A DNA stretch of 64,000 bases, taken from NCBI GenBank assembly GCA_035489015.1, contig DATHKR010000235.1, positions 1-64,000 on the forward strand, in the 5' to 3' direction. A program made the translations under genes and the position numbers. Position 1 is the first letter of the stretch. Every line of letters starts with the position of its first letter. Positions 37,100-45,791 of this stretch are shown piece by piece. The notes below the pieces were generated by a model that saw only the letters and a list, made by a program, of their open reading frames with translations, did no database searches and had not been told where the DNA came from. The DNA is from DATFRY01 sp035489015. Its GTDB lineage: Bacteria; Myxococcota_A; Polyangia; Haliangiales; Haliangiaceae.

Positions 37100-39760
37100 T
37101 CACCGGGCGATGCGCTTGACCGCACCGTCGCGGAGGGTCGTCCAGTAGACGTGAGTCGCGTCGACGGCGATCGAGGATGGAAACAGCTGGCCGGCCGCCA
37201 GCACCCGCTGAGGACCGCCGGAGCGGGGGATCTCGAGGATGCTGCCCGGGCGCTCGGCGGAGGCGGTCGCGCAGTAGACGTGCGAGTCGTCGAGGGCGAG
37301 CATGAGCGGCCGGGTGTCCGTGGTGGCGAGCACGGCGGGGGGGCCGGTGAAGGGAGCGGCAAGGCCGAGCACACGGCCGCGGCTGGCCGCCCGCTCCCAG
37401 TCCCCCCAGTAGACGCCGCGGTCGTCTGCCTCGATGTCGCCGACCAGACAGATCCGCTCGGCGACGGTCGTCACCGGCCCTCCCGACAGCGGGACGAAGC
37501 TCACCCGGCCGTCGCACTCCACGTCGAAGGTCGATCGAGTGAAGAACAGGTTGCCGCCGCTGAAGGCGAAGAACGGGGTGTTGCCGAGGCCGCTGCCGAG
37601 CCCCTCGGCCAGGATCGATGGCGGCCCGCCGGACCTGGGCAGGACCAGGATCTGCCCGCCGCGGTCGGGCGTCGCCAGGTAGATGTCGTCGCCGGCGAGG
37701 CCGATCTGGAAGACCCGCAGCTCATCGACCAGATCCACCGGCTCGCCGCCGGTCCGGGCCATGCTCTGCAGGCCACCCTCGCCGGGCACGGCGGCTCCTC
37801 TCGCCCAGTAGAGGCGCTGGCGGTCGACCTCGAGGATGCCCACGTCGAGGACGCGGGTCTGGACATCGACGACCGGCCCGCCGCCCTGCTTGCTGGTTCG
37901 CCGGATGGCGGCGGGGCCCATGGCGCCCTTGCTGGTGGCGATCCAGAAGACCTCGCCGCCGTCGACCTCGAGCTCGGCCGGCATCTCCTGGCCGGTGGCG
38001 ATGAGCTCGATCGGCGCCTGGCCCGGCGCACGGGTCGCCGCCGCCGCGCGCGCGAAGCTGGCCCGGGCGGCGTCGAGCTCGCGGAGCTGGTGCTGGATCG
38101 AGCCGAGCGCGTCCAGCGCCTCCGCCTGGGCCGGCGGGTACGAGAGCCGACCGGCCAGCTCGACCGCGCGGGACGCGATCGCGCGCGCCTCCCGGGGTCG
38201 CCCGTCGCTCGCCGCGGCGTCGGCGCTGGCGACCTGCTGGTGGACCGCGCGCACCGTCGCGAGGACGGCCGGATCGGCCGGCAGCGGGCGCGCGGCCAGG
38301 AGCGCGACCGGCTCGCCGCAGGCATCCAGCGACGGGAGCTGCTCGGTGATCGCGATCCGGGTGGACACCGATCCGGATCCGGCCTGCGTGAAGGCGCGGA
38401 CCGCGGCGTCGAGGCTGCGCAGCCTGCGGTCGAGGCAGATCATGCGCCGATCGTGCAGATCGCCGGACAGGGTCCGCGCCACGTGAGTCGCCTGGCAGGT
38501 CTCCTCGTGCATCGCGGTCCAGCGCGTCGCGTAGTTGTCGAGCGTCCAGTCGATCCCCTCGCGGTGAGCCACGCCGTCCGCGAGCGAGGCCACCAGCGCG
38601 GCCCGGCGCTCCGGGTTCCAGATCGCGGCCACCCGCTCGCGCGCGCCGGCGCAGGGCGGCTGGTCCGGATCGCGCGCCGGGATCGCGAGCCACGCGGCTC
38701 CGCCGAAAAGGGCTGCCGCGGCGACGGCGGCGGCGACCCCGACCCGCCGTCGCCGGTGGAGCTGGCCGCGCAGGACCGGCAGGATCTCGTCCATCGAGGC
38801 GATCCGGCGGGCGGGGTCGGTCGCGAGGCCGCGCCGCAGCAGCCCGGTGAGGCGGCCGGGCAGGCGAGGGCGCCGCGGGATCGCGGGGGCGGCGGCGTCG
38901 CGCATCGCGGCGGCGAGCTCCGCGACCGACCGACCGCCGAACGGGCGGCGGCCGTAGAGCGCCTCGTACAGCGCCGCGCAGTAGCTGAACACGTCGCTGC
39001 GCTCGTCGGCGTGACGGCCGGCGAGCTGCTCCGGTGCCATGTAGGCGATGGTCCCGACGACGGCGTCGCCTCGATCGCTGTCGCCGGTGGCGCCGCTCGG
39101 GCCGGCGCTGCCCGACCCGGCGGCGAGGCCGAAGTCGGTGAGGCAGACGCGGCCGTCCCGGCCGATGAGCATGTTCTGCGGCTTGACGTCGCGGTGGATC
39201 AGACCGGCCCGGTGCGCCGCGGCCAGGCCCTCGCCCGCCGCGAGCACGACCTCGACCACCTCGCGCCACGAGCGGGCCCGCTCCGCCCGCCACACGTCGA
39301 GCGGCCGCCCGTCGAGCCGCTCCATGGCCAGGAAGACCTCGCCATCCTCCTCGCCGACGTCGTGGACCGTGACCACGTTCGGATGCGACAGCCGCGCCAG
39401 CGCCTGCGCCTCGGCGACCAGGCGGGCGGCGTCCGCCGCGGTCGGCGAGCGGCGGAGCACCTTGATGGCGACCCGCCGCTGGAGCGCGGCGTCGAAGGCC
39501 GCGAACACCAGCCCCATCGCGCCGGAGCCGAGCAGCTCCTCGAGCTGGTAGCGGCCCAGCCTGGTCGACGGCTCGCTCGAGCGAGGCGGGGCCGCTGCCG
39601 ACTGGCCCAGGGTGGAGCACGCGAGCGCGAAGACCAGCTCGCGGCAGTCGGCGCAGGCCGCGATGTGCTCGTCCACGTCGACATCGGGCAGACCGCCGCG
39701 GGCGCGCTGCACGTGGCGGGACAGCGTGTCCTCGTCGGGGCACGCGGCGTGGGCGGACAT
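37100..39760 (-). CDS. zinc-finger Ser/Thr kinase fused to a propeller-like domain
   Basis: An 886-residue membrane kinase. The N-terminus has an anti-sigma-like zinc finger (C7, H32, C36, C39). The kinase domain (about 69-335) has GSGAMG, K100, HRDVKPQN (D191) and DFG. One span lies at 341-360. The outer part begins with a four-cysteine segment (C370, C422, C442, C481) shared with the kinase at 7996-11097, then a TPR-like stretch, and ends in about 290 residues of repeated strands (EVDGGEVFWIAT, DDRGVYWGDW, AVDATHVYWTTLRDGAVKR), a beta-propeller-type pattern. This last part is clearly paralogous to the lipoprotein encoded just upstream. With the sigma-factor gene at 40985-41866 it forms a probable signalling unit; all three are on the same strand. 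Confidence 0.92.
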   Translation of the reverse strand: MSAHAACPDEDTLSRHVQRARGGLPDVDVDEHIAACADCRELVFALACSTLGQSAAAPPRSSEPSTRLGRYQLEELLGSGAMGLVFAAFDAALQRRVAIKVLRRSPTAADAARLVAEAQALARLSHPNVVTVHDVGEEDGEVFLAMERLDGRPLDVWRAERARSWREVVEVVLAAGEGLAAAHRAGLIHRDVKPQNMLIGRDGRVCLTDFGLAAGSGSAGPSGATGDSDRGDAVVGTIAYMAPEQLAGRHADERSDVFSYCAALYEALYGRRPFGGRSVAELAAAMRDAAAPAIPRRPRLPGRLTGLLRRGLATDPARRIASMDEILPVLRGQLHRRRRVGVAAAVAAAALFGGAAWLAIPARDPDQPPCAGARERVAAIWNPERRAALVASLADGVAHREGIDWTLDNYATRWTAMHEETCQATHVARTLSGDLHDRRMICLDRRLRSLDAAVRAFTQAGSGSVSTRIAITEQLPSLDACGEPVALLAARPLPADPAVLATVRAVHQQVASADAAASDGRPREARAIASRAVELAGRLSYPPAQAEALDALGSIQHQLRELDAARASFARAAAATRAPGQAPIELIATGQEMPAELEVDGGEVFWIATSKGAMGPAAIRRTSKQGGGPVVDVQTRVLDVGILEVDRQRLYWARGAAVPGEGGLQSMARTGGEPVDLVDELRVFQIGLAGDDIYLATPDRGGQILVLPRSGGPPSILAEGLGSGLGNTPFFAFSGGNLFFTRSTFDVECDGRVSFVPLSGGPVTTVAERICLVGDIEADDRGVYWGDWERAASRGRVLGLAAPFTGPPAVLATTDTRPLMLALDDSHVYCATASAERPGSILEIPRSGGPQRVLAAGQLFPSSIAVDATHVYWTTLRDGAVKRIAR

Positions 39761-39814
39761 CGGGATTGTCTTAACACCGCGTCGCCGGGGCGCGGGGCCC
39801 GGTGTTTGCTCTCG

Positions 39815-40897
39815 TCACTTGGGGACGCGCTTGACCTCTCCGTCGAAGGGCGTCGTCCAGTAGACGTGGCTCTGGTCGACGTTGACGAACAGCGGGACCA
39901 GCTGATCGGTGGCCAGCACCCGCCGCCCCCCGCCGAACTTCGACACCTTGCGGATCTGGCCCACGTCCGCGGGGGAGCCGGTCGTGTAGTAGACGCTGGC
40001 GTCGTCGAGCGCGAGCGAGAACGGCTGCGTCGTGACCGTGGCGAGGACCACCGGCGACCCGCTGGTGAAGGGCGCCTCCTTCTTGACCACCCGGCCCACA
40101 CTGGTGGTGGTGTCGAACTCGGTCCAGTAGACCGCCCGGTGATCGGCCCCGATGCCGCGAAGACCGCAGATGCCCTCGGCGACGGTGACGAGCGCGCCGC
40201 CGGTCAGGGAGACGAACCGGACGCGGCCGTCGCACACCCCCTCGAAGGTGGACTGGGTGAAGAACGCCTTGCCGCCGCCGATCGCGATGAACGGGATGAA
40301 GTCGAGCCCGGGCCCGACATCCTCGGCCAGCGTGGTGACGGCGCCGCCGGTCCGGGCGACCTTGAGGACCCGGCCGCCGGCGTCCGGGCTGAGGAAGTAG
40401 ATGTCACTGCCCTGGAGCGCGAAGTTGAACACGCGGGTCGCGGCGACGACGTCGACCACCTCGCCGCCGGCCTTGGGCTCCGACTGGATGCCGCCGACGC
40501 CCTCCACGGCCGCGCCGGTCGACCAGTACACCCGGCTGGCGTCGACCTCGATGCCTCCGATGTCCGGAATGCCCGCCTGGATCTCGGTCACCGCGCCGCC
40601 GCCCGACTTGCTGGCGCGACGGACGCTGCCGGGGTCGAGCCCGAAGTTGGGGGCGGTGGCCCAGTAGGCGCTGCTGCCGTCGACCTCGACGTCGGACGGG
40701 AACTCCTGCCCGGACGCGATCACGGTCGGCGTCGGCAGCGAGTCGGTGTCCGATTGCTCCGCCTCCTCGTCGGCGAGCGCCTCCTCGCGCTCGAGATCCG
40801 GGTCGAGGGACTGGCCGGCGCAGCCGACGGCGAGCGCGAGCGCCAGCGAGCTCGCGCACAGGGACGACCTGAGAAATGCAACATTCACGTTCCACAC
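39815..40897 (-). CDS. propeller-like lipoprotein, paralogue of kinase C-terminus
   Basis: A 360-residue lipoprotein with signal peptide and lipobox LAVGC (C26). After an acidic linker (about 30-55) the rest is a run of beta-strand repeats with Tyr-Trp pairs (SSAYWAT, SRVYWSTGA, RAVYWTEF, ASVYYTTG, SHVYWTTPFDGEVKRV), typical of a beta-propeller or YncE/DUF5050-like fold. It aligns from end to end with residues 595-886 of the kinase encoded 54 bp downstream. It could bind the same ligand or compete with the kinase for it. The GTG at 40897 is chosen because GGAGG lies 6 nt upstream. No enzyme motif is seen. Confidence 0.85.
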   Translation of the reverse strand: MWNVNVAFLRSSLCASSLALALAVGCAGQSLDPDLEREEALADEEAEQSDTDSLPTPTVIASGQEFPSDVEVDGSSAYWATAPNFGLDPGSVRRASKSGGGAVTEIQAGIPDIGGIEVDASRVYWSTGAAVEGVGGIQSEPKAGGEVVDVVAATRVFNFALQGSDIYFLSPDAGGRVLKVARTGGAVTTLAEDVGPGLDFIPFIAIGGGKAFFTQSTFEGVCDGRVRFVSLTGGALVTVAEGICGLRGIGADHRAVYWTEFDTTTSVGRVVKKEAPFTSGSPVVLATVTTQPFSLALDDASVYYTTGSPADVGQIRKVSKFGGGRRVLATDQLVPLFVNVDQSHVYWTTPFDGEVKRVPK

Positions 40898-40984
40898 AGA
40901 ACACCTCCGGGTCGCGCGGTCGTCGTTCGACGCCGCGCAGGTTCATCCGGGTGATGTCGCGGGATGGGCGCTTGTAGCGCCCGG

Positions 40985-41866
40985 TCAGGGCGAATCTGCC
41001 AGCAGCCGGTAAAGGCTCAGGTCCAGCTGACTGTCGAGCAGGCGAACCGCGCCGTCGAGATCGCCGTCGTCGAGCGCGAGTGCAACTCGAAGGCGATCGC
41101 GCGTTCCGCTCAGGAGCGTCTTGCGGATGCGGGCGATCCAGCGCGACGCCGTGACCCGGTGGATCCCGTAGACGCGCGCGATCTCGCCGATGCCGCGGTC
41201 GTCGACCAGGAGGGCGCGCAGCACCGCGCGATCGCGCGGCGCCAGCCCGGCCACCGCCGCCTGAAACGCCGCCTTGAGCTCCAGGCGGTGGCGATCGCGC
41301 AGGGCGGCGAGATAGGGATCGTCGGTCACGCCGAGGATGTCGTCATCGAGCTCGGCGTGCGGCTTCTGCCGCCGCATCAGCGCCAGACCTTGTCGCCCGG
41401 CCACGGCGCTGGTCCACGCCACCAGCGGGCCGATGCCCTGATAGCTCGCCAGCCGCGGCGGCCCACCGTCGATCGGGATGAGCAGCCGCGTCCGCACGTC
41501 CTGCTTGACGTCGTCGGCGTCGGCGCTGGACAGGCCGAGGCGGGCCAGGACGCGGCCGGCCCGCTCGAGCACCGCGCGGTCGAAGTGACCGATCGCGATC
41601 GGGTCTCCGCCGACGCAGGCCCACGCCAGATAGAGATCGGCGGCGTGAGCAGGCAACGCCGCCTCCCCCTCGTCCGGGGCCACCCGTCGGGCCAGGTAGG
41701 CGGCGACCTCGCCCTCGTCGAGCCGGACGCCGGGCCATTGCCGGCGAGCGTCAGCCACGACCCCGGTCAGCGCCTCGCGCAGCCCGGACCAGACCTCGAA
41801 CGAGGAGCGGAGCTCGGGCGGCAGCGCGGCCAGGAAATCGGCCGCCAGCTGGTCCGCGTCGAGCAT
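40985..41866 (-). CDS. RNA polymerase sigma-70 factor, myxobacterial gmx1 type
   Basis: A 293-residue sigma-70-family factor. It lacks a clear region 1, and its regions 2 and 4 are recognisable: GHFDRAVLERAGRVLARLGLSSADADDVKQDVRTRLL in the region-2 part and LAPRDRAVLRALLVDDRGIGEIARVYGIHRVTASRWIARIRKTLL as the region-4 helix-turn-helix. The long divergent N-terminus and spacing fit the family described as myxobacterial sigma family 1 (Sig-70_gmx1). It lies upstream of, and on the same strand as, the propeller lipoprotein and the kinase with an anti-sigma-like zinc finger. A TAGACT hexamer 9 nt before the ATG suggests a leaderless message. Confidence 0.85.
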   Translation of the reverse strand: MLDADQLAADFLAALPPELRSSFEVWSGLREALTGVVADARRQWPGVRLDEGEVAAYLARRVAPDEGEAALPAHAADLYLAWACVGGDPIAIGHFDRAVLERAGRVLARLGLSSADADDVKQDVRTRLLIPIDGGPPRLASYQGIGPLVAWTSAVAGRQGLALMRRQKPHAELDDDILGVTDDPYLAALRDRHRLELKAAFQAAVAGLAPRDRAVLRALLVDDRGIGEIARVYGIHRVTASRWIARIRKTLLSGTRDRLRVALALDDGDLDGAVRLLDSQLDLSLYRLLADSP

Positions 41867-41956
41867 CGCGATCCCAGTCTACGCGCGGGTGCGGCTCGAG
41901 AGGAGTCTTGACCGAATCGACCGCCGCCAGGCCCAAAGGAGGGTAAGGATCCACCG

Positions 41957-42181
41957 ATGCCGCTGTCAGCTGAGCTCCTCGCCATCCTGGTCTGCCCCGA
42001 GTCCAGGCAGCCGCTCCTCCACATCCCGCCCGGCGCCGACGGTGCCGGCGAGTCGCTGTTCTGCCCCGCGTCGCGGCTGCGCTACCGGGTCGAGGACGGC
42101 ATCCCGGTCATGCTGGTCGAGGACGCCGAGCGGCTCGACGAGGCGGCGGCCGAGCGGCTCAAGGGGCTGGCGGCTCGCTGA
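41957..42181 (+). CDS. Trm112/UPF0434-family small protein
   Basis: A 74-residue protein of the Trm112p-like (UPF0434, YcaR) family: LLAILVCPESRQPL, then CPASRLRYRVEDGIPVMLVEDAERL. Trm112 proteins are zinc-binding activators of methyltransferases in eukaryotes and archaea; the role of the bacterial single-domain forms is less clear. Only two cysteines remain here, so zinc binding is doubtful. It is divergent from the sigma-factor gene and convergent with the HIT gene. Confidence 0.9.
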   Translation: MPLSAELLAILVCPESRQPLLHIPPGADGAGESLFCPASRLRYRVEDGIPVMLVEDAERLDEAAAERLKGLAAR

Positions 42182-42243
42182 CCGGTCGGGTCTGGTTCCC
42201 AACCCACCACCTGCCCAGGCCGACCGCGGCGCGGGGCGGCGCG

Positions 42244-42666
42244 TCAGCCCGCCGCGATCCGGGCGGCGACGTCCTCGGCCAGCTTTCTGGCCTCCTCGCC
42301 GTCGAGGTTGAGCGGCTTCCAGCCCAGGCCGAGCCCGCTGCCGTCGTCCGCCATCGGGATGATGTGAAAGTGGACGTGGAAGACGGCCTGGTGGGCGCGG
42401 GCGCCGTTGTTCTGCAGGACGTTGAAGTCGCGCGTCCCGGTCGCCGCCATGACCGCGCGGGCGATGCGCGGCAGCACCCGGCCCAGCGCCGCGGCCGACT
42501 CGTCCGACAGCTGATCCAGGGTGGCGACCACCTCCTTGGGAATGATCAGGGTGTGGCCGCGGGTCAGCGGGTTGATGTCGAGGAACGCGAGGACGCGGTC
42601 GTCCTCGTACACCTTGTGGCAGGGAAGCTCCCCGCGCAGGATCTTGTTGAAGATCGTCTCCGGCAT
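42244..42666 (-). CDS. HIT-family nucleotide hydrolase
   Basis: A 140-residue histidine-triad protein (Hint/HinT branch) that should hydrolyse AMP-lysine or other adenosine 5'-phosphoramidates. The triad is HVHFHIIP near residue 100. PETIFNKILRGELPCHKVYEDDRVLAFLDINPLTRGHTLIIPK is the typical N-terminal half. The ATG at 42666 is chosen because upstream codons are unrelated to the family. A TACTCT hexamer lies 4 nt before the ATG. Confidence 0.95.
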   Translation of the reverse strand: MPETIFNKILRGELPCHKVYEDDRVLAFLDINPLTRGHTLIIPKEVVATLDQLSDESAAALGRVLPRIARAVMAATGTRDFNVLQNNGARAHQAVFHVHFHIIPMADDGSGLGLGWKPLNLDGEEARKLAEDVAARIAAG

Positions 42667-42833
42667 CGCGCGAGAGTAGCCCAGCGCCCGCGACGCGGGG
42701 CGGCGTGGCGCAATCCGACAGCCACCCGCGCGAGTGTCGTCAAAACCAGCGCGCACGTGGCGCGGCGCCGGCGAGATCGCGCGATGTCGCGGGGTCAGCC
42801 GCCGGCACGCGTCTTGTTTGTGTGCCAGGCGGA

Positions 42834-43778
42834 ATGGCTCTTCAGCGCAGAAGAACTCCACTGACCCTGCTGGTGCTTCTGGTCGGTCTGCCCGCCGTCA
42901 TCGGGGGGTGCAGCGACTCGGTCGACGGGGTGGCGCCGGTCGGCGGCGAGGAGCCGTCGTCGGTCGAGCTCGAGCGGTTCGTCCGCCGGCTGCACCTCGA
43001 TCTGACCGCGCGGCCGGCCAGCGACGACTACCTGGCCGACGCGGTCGCCGAGCTGGAGGCCGACACCCGCGCCCAGGGCGGCAGCGCCGAGACGCGCGGG
43101 GCGATCGCCGACCGGCTGATCGACTCGGAGGAGTTCGCGCAGACCTCGGTCGACGAGCTGTCGAACCGGGTGTTCGGCGGCGAGGACCCCGACACTCGCT
43201 ACTCGCTCATCTGCGGGATCGCCCGCGACGAGGATCCGGCCTGCGCGACGTGTGGCCCGGCCCCGTCGGGAGATCCGTGCGGCGGCTGCGATTGCCCCGC
43301 GCTGGTCCGCATCGACGGCGACCGCCAGGCGGTGGTCGACGCGGCGGCCGATCTGGCCGGCGGCAGCGCCTCCACCTCGGCGGTCGACCGCCGCTTCGCC
43401 GGCTCGAGCGCGCTGGCCGGCTTCTCCGCGCCCGAGGCGCTGGCCGATCAGCTGTTCCAGATCTTCCTCGGCCGGCCGGCCGAGGCGGACGAGGTGGCCA
43501 ACGCGCAGTCGATGATCGTCGGCACCTTCCTGCCCGACAGCCCGGCCGGGCTGCTGTTCCACCGGCACGGCGCCGACTACCAGGACCTGCTCGACATCGT
43601 CTTCGAGTCGGAGGTCTACCGCGACGCGGCCACCAGCGCCGTGTTCGACCGCTACCTGGGCCGCCCGGCCACCCTGGCCGAGATCGCCCACTTCTCGGCC
43701 CAGCTCGACGGTGACGATCCGGACGTCCGCCCGGTCATCCGCGCCGTCGTCTCATCCCAGGAGTACTTCGAGCAATGA
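42834..43778 (+). CDS. lipoprotein, first gene of DUF1501 operon
   Basis: A 314-residue lipoprotein (lipobox VIGGC) of no family I can name firmly. Two segments, LFQIFLGRPAEADEVANAQSM and DRYLGRPATLAEIAHFSAQL, are copies of a short FLGRPA-type helical repeat that also occurs in the next gene and recalls DUF4214/DUF1592-type modules. A cysteine cluster around residues 135-155 (CGIARDEDPACATCGP, then CGGCDCP) has seven cysteines in about 30 residues. The ATG at 42834 gives a short basic n-region before the hydrophobic segment, whereas the longer frame from 42705 does not look like a signal. Its stop overlaps the next start by 4 bp. Confidence 0.8.
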   Translation: MALQRRRTPLTLLVLLVGLPAVIGGCSDSVDGVAPVGGEEPSSVELERFVRRLHLDLTARPASDDYLADAVAELEADTRAQGGSAETRGAIADRLIDSEEFAQTSVDELSNRVFGGEDPDTRYSLICGIARDEDPACATCGPAPSGDPCGGCDCPALVRIDGDRQAVVDAAADLAGGSASTSAVDRRFAGSSALAGFSAPEALADQLFQIFLGRPAEADEVANAQSMIVGTFLPDSPAGLLFHRHGADYQDLLDIVFESEVYRDAATSAVFDRYLGRPATLAEIAHFSAQLDGDDPDVRPVIRAVVSSQEYFEQ

Positions 43779-44326
43779 CGCCCAGGCCCCGCTCCGCCTC
43801 CCTCCTCGCGCTGGCGCTCGCCGCCGCGCTCGGCTCCGCGCTCGCCGCCTGCGGCGACACCACCTACGAGTTCGATCAGGTCTCGGTCGGCGACGAGGAT
43901 GGCGCCCGCACCCCGCGCGAGCGCTCCAACAGCCAGTTCGTGCGCGCGGTGTACGGCGACCTGGTCGGCCGCGCGCCGGAGAGCTACGACTTCACCATCA
44001 CCGCCGGCGGCGCCGAGCTGGTGCGCTTCCCGGTCGACGAGCAGAGCCTGCTGGTCGGCGTGCTGGAGGGCATGGGCGACTCGCAGCCGCTGCGCGCGCT
44101 CATGGTGGCCGGCCTGGTCGCCTCGGCCGAGGTGGCGCTACCCGACCGCGCCGACGTCGACGATCCGGCCGGGTTCATCGGCGATCAGTTCCGCCGGCTG
44201 CTCGGCCGCGAGCCGAGCGCCTACGAGCTGCGCGCGTTCGTCGACGAGTGGCGGGCCGACGAGGCGGTCGGTCCGCGGACGGTGGTGCGCGCCCTGGTCG
44301 GGTCGCGCGAGTACCAGAGCTTCTAG
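43775..44326 (+). CDS. lipoprotein with FLGR-type repeats
   Basis: A 183-residue lipoprotein (signal peptide and LAAC lipobox at about residue 25). The mature part has two helical repeats, FVRAVYGDLVGRAPESYDF and FRRLLGREPSAYELRAFVDEW, of the same type as in the preceding gene, and ends in VGSREYQSF, matching the SSQEYFEQ end of that gene. The two are therefore distant paralogues, probably forming a heteromer or scaffold on the membrane. Function unknown. The start overlaps the upstream stop (ATGA), so translation is coupled. Confidence 0.8.
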   Translation: MTPRPRSASLLALALAAALGSALAACGDTTYEFDQVSVGDEDGARTPRERSNSQFVRAVYGDLVGRAPESYDFTITAGGAELVRFPVDEQSLLVGVLEGMGDSQPLRALMVAGLVASAEVALPDRADVDDPAGFIGDQFRRLLGREPSAYELRAFVDEWRADEAVGPRTVVRALVGSREYQSF

Positions 44327-44339
44327 GAGCCATGACGCC

Positions 44340-45791
44340 ATGAGGATCTCGAGGAGAAGGTTTCTCGGCGCGGCCACCGCGGCCGCGACCGGCGCGGTCC
44401 TGGCCCCGCGCTTCAAGGTGCGCTGGGCGCGCGGCGCCTCCGACTTTCGCGCCCGCCGGGTGGTGATCGTCGGGGTGGGCGGCGGGCTGCGCCGCAGCGA
44501 GGCGCTCGGGATGGCCCAGGGCGCGACCATGCCGAACCTGTTCGGCCGGGTGCCGGTCATCGCCGGGTACGGCGACGCCGACGCCGGCGATCCGGTGATC
44601 GCGCCCGAGTACGCGGCCGGGGTCCCGGCCCTGGTCCTGCCGGCGCCGCGGTCGACGCCGCTCTTCACCGAGGGCGCGCTGGTCGCCAACCTGCGCTACG
44701 ACGGCGGCGCGCCCGGCCACCTGCAGGGCCAGGGCTGCCTGGTCAGCGGCTTCTACAACAACATCGAGAACCGGGCCGACGCCCGCCTGCCGGTGCCGAC
44801 CGTGTTCGAGATCCACCGGCGCGAGGCGAACGCGCCGGCGACCGACGCCTGGTACGTATCCACCCCGGGCGGCTTCTTCAGCGCGCTGCAGGCCAGCGAC
44901 AACCGGGAGTTCGGGCCCCGGTTCGGCGGCTCGTTCCTGTCGCCGCCCGGCTCGGTGTCGGCGCTCCTGCCGATCGTGACCAGCGGCGTGCGCGAGATCG
45001 ACGTCGACGTTTCCGGCGGTCCACCCGAGCTGCCGATCATCGCGGGGACGCCGGCCGAGGCGGCGGCGGTGCGCCGGCTGACCGGGATCCTCGACGGCAA
45101 CTCGCCGGCGCCGGCCAGCGACGGCGCGTTCCGCGCGACCGCGGCGGAGAACGCGGCGATCGAGGACCACCTGGCCGAGATCTACGGCGACTCGACCTAC
45201 GGGGCGATCTTCCCCGACTCGTTCGGCATCGGCGTCGACGCCGGCGGCGGCGAGCTGGACGCGACCGGCGACGCGCTCACCGTCTATCACGCCGAGCGGC
45301 TGCTCGCGAAGTTCAAGCCGACCGTGATGGGCATGACCCTGCTCGACGTCGATCTGTGCCACGGCGACTTCAACGCCTACCTGCGCGGGCAGCAGATCGC
45401 GGACGCGTGCGTGCGCCACCTGTGGGACTTCATCCAGGCGACCGACGGGCTGCGCGACCAGACCACGCTCCTGGTCCTGCCCGAGCACGGCCGTCACCTC
45501 TACTCGAACGGGCAGAACCCGGACAGCCTGGGCCGGTCCGGCATCGACCACGGCGAGGGAGACGACGGCGACCGCGACGTGTTCCTGCTCGCGCTCGGCC
45601 CCGACATCGCGCCGGTCGGGGTGATCGAACCGACCGGGGTGAAGCAGACCGGGCGCACCTCCGATCGCTACGAGACGATCGACGCGGTCATGACCGCGAT
45701 GGGGATGCTCGGCCACGACGGCGTCATGAAGGGCGCCCTCGAGGACGAGGGAGCGCGGCCCGGCATGCTGATCCAGGAGATCCTGCGATGA
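44340..45791 (+). CDS. Tat-exported DUF1501-family protein
   Basis: A 483-residue protein of the DUF1501 family, alkaline-phosphatase-like in fold but of unknown function. The N-terminus has a twin-arginine signal, SRRRFLGAATAAATGAVLAP, so it is exported folded. The body shows RRVVIVGVGGGLRRSE in the place of the usual SGGNDGLN, GHLQGQGCLVSGF, VLPEHGRHLYSNGQNPD, GIDHGEGDDGDRDVFLLALGPDIAP near the C-terminus and GRTSDRYETIDAVMTAMG at the end. DUF1501 genes in planctomycetes and myxobacteria usually sit beside DUF1549/DUF1800 or cytochrome genes. Here the neighbours are lipoproteins instead. Start 44340 lies 13 bp after the upstream stop. Confidence 0.88.
   Translation: MRISRRRFLGAATAAATGAVLAPRFKVRWARGASDFRARRVVIVGVGGGLRRSEALGMAQGATMPNLFGRVPVIAGYGDADAGDPVIAPEYAAGVPALVLPAPRSTPLFTEGALVANLRYDGGAPGHLQGQGCLVSGFYNNIENRADARLPVPTVFEIHRREANAPATDAWYVSTPGGFFSALQASDNREFGPRFGGSFLSPPGSVSALLPIVTSGVREIDVDVSGGPPELPIIAGTPAEAAAVRRLTGILDGNSPAPASDGAFRATAAENAAIEDHLAEIYGDSTYGAIFPDSFGIGVDAGGGELDATGDALTVYHAERLLAKFKPTVMGMTLLDVDLCHGDFNAYLRGQQIADACVRHLWDFIQATDGLRDQTTLLVLPEHGRHLYSNGQNPDSLGRSGIDHGEGDDGDRDVFLLALGPDIAPVGVIEPTGVKQTGRTSDRYETIDAVMTAMGMLGHDGVMKGALEDEGARPGMLIQEILR

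Noticed and set aside
35980..37374. A longer prs frame with 151 extra N-terminal residues
   Set aside because: The extension is Arg/Ser/Pro-rich, runs antisense to the kinase terminus and through the promoter, and no prs protein has it. The TTG at 36921 with GGAGG gives the normal length.
37151..40954. A plus-strand open frame of 1267 codons over the propeller kinase and lipoprotein
   Set aside because: Antisense shadow of two well-supported genes; no signal, domain or ribosome binding site.
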